Below are positions 62,133-64,000 of a stretch of 64,000 nt of DNA, one piece after another; the stretch's first letter is position 1; each line of letters starts with the position of its first letter. The DNA comes from Niabella ginsenosidivorans (lineage in GTDB: Bacteria; Bacteroidota; Bacteroidia; Chitinophagales; Chitinophagaceae). The stretch lies in contig NZ_CP015772.1 in assembly GCF_001654455.1 (NCBI RefSeq), forward strand, positions 3,286,001-3,350,000. Reading direction: 5' to 3'. Position numbers and translations under genes: made by a program. The notes beneath the pieces are model-generated. The model was not told the origin of the DNA and did not search any database. It worked only from the letters and a program-made list of their open reading frames with translations.

Positions 62133-62549
62133 TTAATCGCAATATTCATCAAATGCCGCCATAAGATTCTGGGCAATCATTTCTGCGGAACGGCCTTCGA
62201 TCTGGTGCCGTTCAATAAAATGAACCAGCTCTCCATCTTTAAACAAGGCAATGGAAGGAGAAGATGGCGGATAAGGCAGTAAATGCTCTCTTACCTTATT
62301 TACTGCTTCAATATCGAAGCCTGCAAAACTCGTTGTCAGATGATCGGGTTTCTTTTCGGCATTAGCCACTGCCATTAGCACACCAGGCCTTGCAGTACCG
62401 GCGGAACAGCCGCAAACTGAATTAATAACTAATAAGTTAGTTCCTTGTTGGGTCAGGGAAGCTTCAACTGCTTCAGGCGTTGAAAGACTTTCAAAGCCGT
62501 TATCAGTCAATTCCTCCCGCATTGGGATCACTATTTCCTGTGGATACAT
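62133..62549 (-). CDS. BrxA/BrxB-family bacilliredoxin
   Basis: 138 residues. The thioredoxin-like fold with the active-site CGC motif is clear (VINSVCGCSAGTARPGVLMA), as are YPQEIVIPMREELTDNGFES at the start and SPSIALFKDGELVHFIERHQ. In firmicutes these proteins remove bacillithiol from oxidised proteins; in Bacteroidota the same family is common and protects against redox stress. Confidence 0.93.
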   Translation of the reverse strand: MYPQEIVIPMREELTDNGFESLSTPEAVEASLTQQGTNLLVINSVCGCSAGTARPGVLMAVANAEKKPDHLTTSFAGFDIEAVNKVREHLLPYPPSSPSIALFKDGELVHFIERHQIEGRSAEMIAQNLMAAFDEYCD

Positions 62550-63106
62550 ATTTATAATTATTTAAGATTGATAACGCAAAAATAATTAAAAGGTTGCATT
62601 CCCGGCAGTGTAAGGGAAAGAGGGTATAACATTTTCCTGATCTATGTGCAAATTCCTGGCTCACGGATCGTTCAGATTTAAGACCATGCATCAAGGGGAG
62701 ACGCATAAATTTATTTTTACTGAAACGGGCTGTGAATAAGGCCAATTCACAATACCTCAGGATGTCCGGGATACGAATAAGTGCCATTGGGCGCTATTTG
62801 TATCTATTTTAAAAGAAAAAAACGTATTTTATTGATCCCTGCCCGACGCAGCCGGGTATCTGTGGCATAATCGTTTACCGATTTATGCGCTCACCCTGGA
62901 CCATTGCATGAACAGCCCGGTCACCTGATCCGTGCATTTATAACGGCATCTTTCCTGATTTTTTTGACAGGCAGTTTTTTAATTTAAGACATTATGTCAT
63001 ACTTATTATACATCAAATGACAAAATTTCATATCCCTGTAGATTGGTTGTTAATTTGTTGCAGGAATGGCAAGTCAATATTTTAATAACTTAAAAAATTA
63101 ATAACA
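62550..63106. other. 557-bp intergenic region before hsp20
   Basis: No supported gene. The minus-strand half carries a TATTTTTG box for bacilliredoxin (62577-62584). The plus-strand half, before hsp20, has an 11-bp dyad GACAT-T-ATGTC at 62988-62998 and AT-rich tracts; this may be a heat-shock regulatory site. No CIRCE-type element is seen. Confidence 0.45.
62577..62584 (-). promoter_or_regulatory. -7 box of the bacilliredoxin promoter
   Basis: TATTTTTG on the minus strand matches TAnnTTTG, 28 bp before the ATG. Confidence 0.45.
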
Positions 63107-63553
63107 ATGACCAACGTAAAATTTAACGGAACGCCTTTCGAAAGAACGCTGACCAGCCTGGTAGACGATTTTATTACTGAAATGCCGGCTATTTTTAAAA
63201 CAGAAGTAAAGAACCCTAATATAAAAGGGTTTGCACCGGTGAACATTATTGAAAAAGAAAACGAATACCAGATTGAGGTAGTAGCCCCTGGCTTTGAAAA
63301 ATCCGATTTTAAGATCAGCCTGGATCAGCACGTACTTTCCATTTCTGTTGATAAGAAAGAAGAGACAAATACAACAACAGACAAAACCATACGGAAAGAG
63401 TTTTATTTAAGATCTTTTAAAAGAACTTTTACTGTTGATGATAAACTGGATACAGATAAAATTGAGGCCAAATATGTTAATGGAATCTTAATAGTTACCA
63501 TCCAGAAAAAGGAAAATATAAAACCGGCGTCTAAAGATATAGAAGTTCTTTAA
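63107..63553 (+). CDS. Hsp20 / alpha-crystallin small heat-shock protein
   Basis: 148 residues. After an N-terminal arm with LVDDFITEMPAIFKTE, the alpha-crystallin domain runs about 42-140: VNIIEKENEYQIEVVAPGFE, SDFKISLDQHVLSISVDKKE and the closing AKYVNGILIVTIQK with the conserved GIL motif. It is an ATP-independent holdase that keeps unfolded proteins soluble. It is monocistronic, with a terminator at 63603-63631. Confidence 0.95.
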   Translation: MTNVKFNGTPFERTLTSLVDDFITEMPAIFKTEVKNPNIKGFAPVNIIEKENEYQIEVVAPGFEKSDFKISLDQHVLSISVDKKEETNTTTDKTIRKEFYLRSFKRTFTVDDKLDTDKIEAKYVNGILIVTIQKKENIKPASKDIEVL

Positions 63554-63602
63554 TGATAAAAAGCATATAAGTTTTTCTCATAAGCAGTTAGTTTTGGTTT
63601 AG

Positions 63603-63631
63603 AGCCCGTTGTTTCTACAATGGGCTTTTTT
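63603..63631 (+). terminator. Rho-independent terminator after hsp20
   Basis: Arms AGCCCGTTG / CAATGGGCT (one G-U pair) followed by TTTTTT. Confidence 0.8.
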
Positions 63632-63731
63632 ATTGAGTTCATACGATTTTGCCTGCTGATGAAACCTTACTGATTAATAGTTCGTCCTAAAACAGTAAAT
63701 TCGCAAACCATTATAACCAAACATTGGGATT

Positions 63732-64000
63732 ATGTTTAGAAAACCTGTGCTTTTTGTCTTTGTTTTACTTGTTTGGGGAAAATTTTTAAGTGCTCAGATT
63801 CCTAATGACTCTACCCGGCAGTCTTTTGATTTTACTCCGAATCTGTATCACGGTATAGATACCTCTTTAAGAATAATTAATTTATATCCGTTCTTTTCCC
63901 TTCATGTTGATTCCAGCTTATCCTATCAGCTGCAGATCAATAAGCCGTTAAAAAATTACTATTGGTACCTGAGGGATGCACCGGTTGGTTTAAAAATAGA
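63732..64000 (+). CDS. Partial exported protein, cut by the window end
   Basis: 89 codons are visible from the ATG at 63732, without a stop. A Sec signal (RKPVLFVFVLLVWGKFLSAQ, probable cleavage after LSA) is followed by a polar sequence (SFDFTPNLYHGIDTSLRIIN). No family can be named from this fragment. Confidence 0.75.
   Translation, partial: MFRKPVLFVFVLLVWGKFLSAQIPNDSTRQSFDFTPNLYHGIDTSLRIINLYPFFSLHVDSSLSYQLQINKPLKNYYWYLRDAPVGLKI

Noticed and set aside
62503-62787. Minus-strand open frame of 94 codons before the bacilliredoxin gene
   Set aside because: It overlaps the bacilliredoxin coding start and its promoter, and has no domain.
1-64000. CRISPR arrays, tRNA/rRNA genes, prophage or insertion sequences
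   Set aside because: No regularly spaced direct repeats, no tRNA T-loop motifs in the gaps, and no transposase, integrase or phage genes seen.

Overview
The window looks like a chromosome segment of a Bacteroidota bacterium, most likely of the Chitinophagaceae. The signs are a SusC/SusD pair with an ECF sigma factor and FecR, a short RpoD-type primary sigma factor beginning MRQLKI, promoters of the TTTG / TAnnTTTG type, no clear Shine-Dalgarno sequences, and many small stress proteins (CsbD, DUF4142, DUF2383, DUF892, DUF6496, KGG) typical of that group. Genus cannot be fixed from the sequence alone. I see no tRNA, rRNA, CRISPR array, prophage or intact insertion sequence.

Layout. 1-8 kb: CsbD, an MscS channel, a broken isoaspartyl peptidase, DUF4142 and DUF2383 stress proteins, and a three-gene signalling group (sigma-54 activator, lone receiver, CHASE3-type histidine kinase). 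8-17.3 kb: a surface-glycan locus of two convergent operons. The plus-strand operon carries a carbamoyltransferase, a GT2 and a GT9. The minus-strand operon carries two GT4 enzymes, GmhB, HldE and a GT9, so the product probably contains heptose. 17.5-31.7 kb: small stress and hypothetical genes, a cyanophycin synthetase / topoisomerase IB pair, a TPP riboswitch with terminator in front of an unrecognised gene, a DUF72/DUF421/pyrophosphatase operon, and two decayed genes end to end. 31.7-46.3 kb: CstA, three FAD-dependent oxidoreductases, SusD, SusC, FecR and an ECF sigma factor. 46.1-49.5 kb: a divergent sugar-oxidation operon (IlvD/Edd dehydratase, SDR, broken SMP-30 lactonase). 50.3-52.8 kb: a binding protein, DsrE-like protein and TsdA-like dihaem cytochrome. 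53-64 kb: PPK2, EamA transporter, arginine deiminase + CtlX + DUF1684, RmlD-like reductase, RpoD, Lgt, bacilliredoxin, Hsp20 and a partial exported protein.

How it fits together. Three themes recur. The first is stress and starvation: DUF892, DUF2383, CsbD, CinA, PPK2, CstA, Hsp20, bacilliredoxin. The second is nitrogen storage and arginine use: CphA in one place, arginine deiminase and CtlX in another, with the isoaspartyl peptidase that could finish cyanophycin breakdown broken. The third is envelope glycan synthesis. The most notable unexplained signals are the TPP riboswitch with no recognisable thiamine gene behind it; a repeated dyad TGTRGAA-N4-TTCYACA, placed at two sites about 80 bp upstream of GG-N10-GC (sigma-54-like) elements; and five genes broken mostly by one-base losses in short homopolymers, with several lesions per gene while much longer neighbours are intact.
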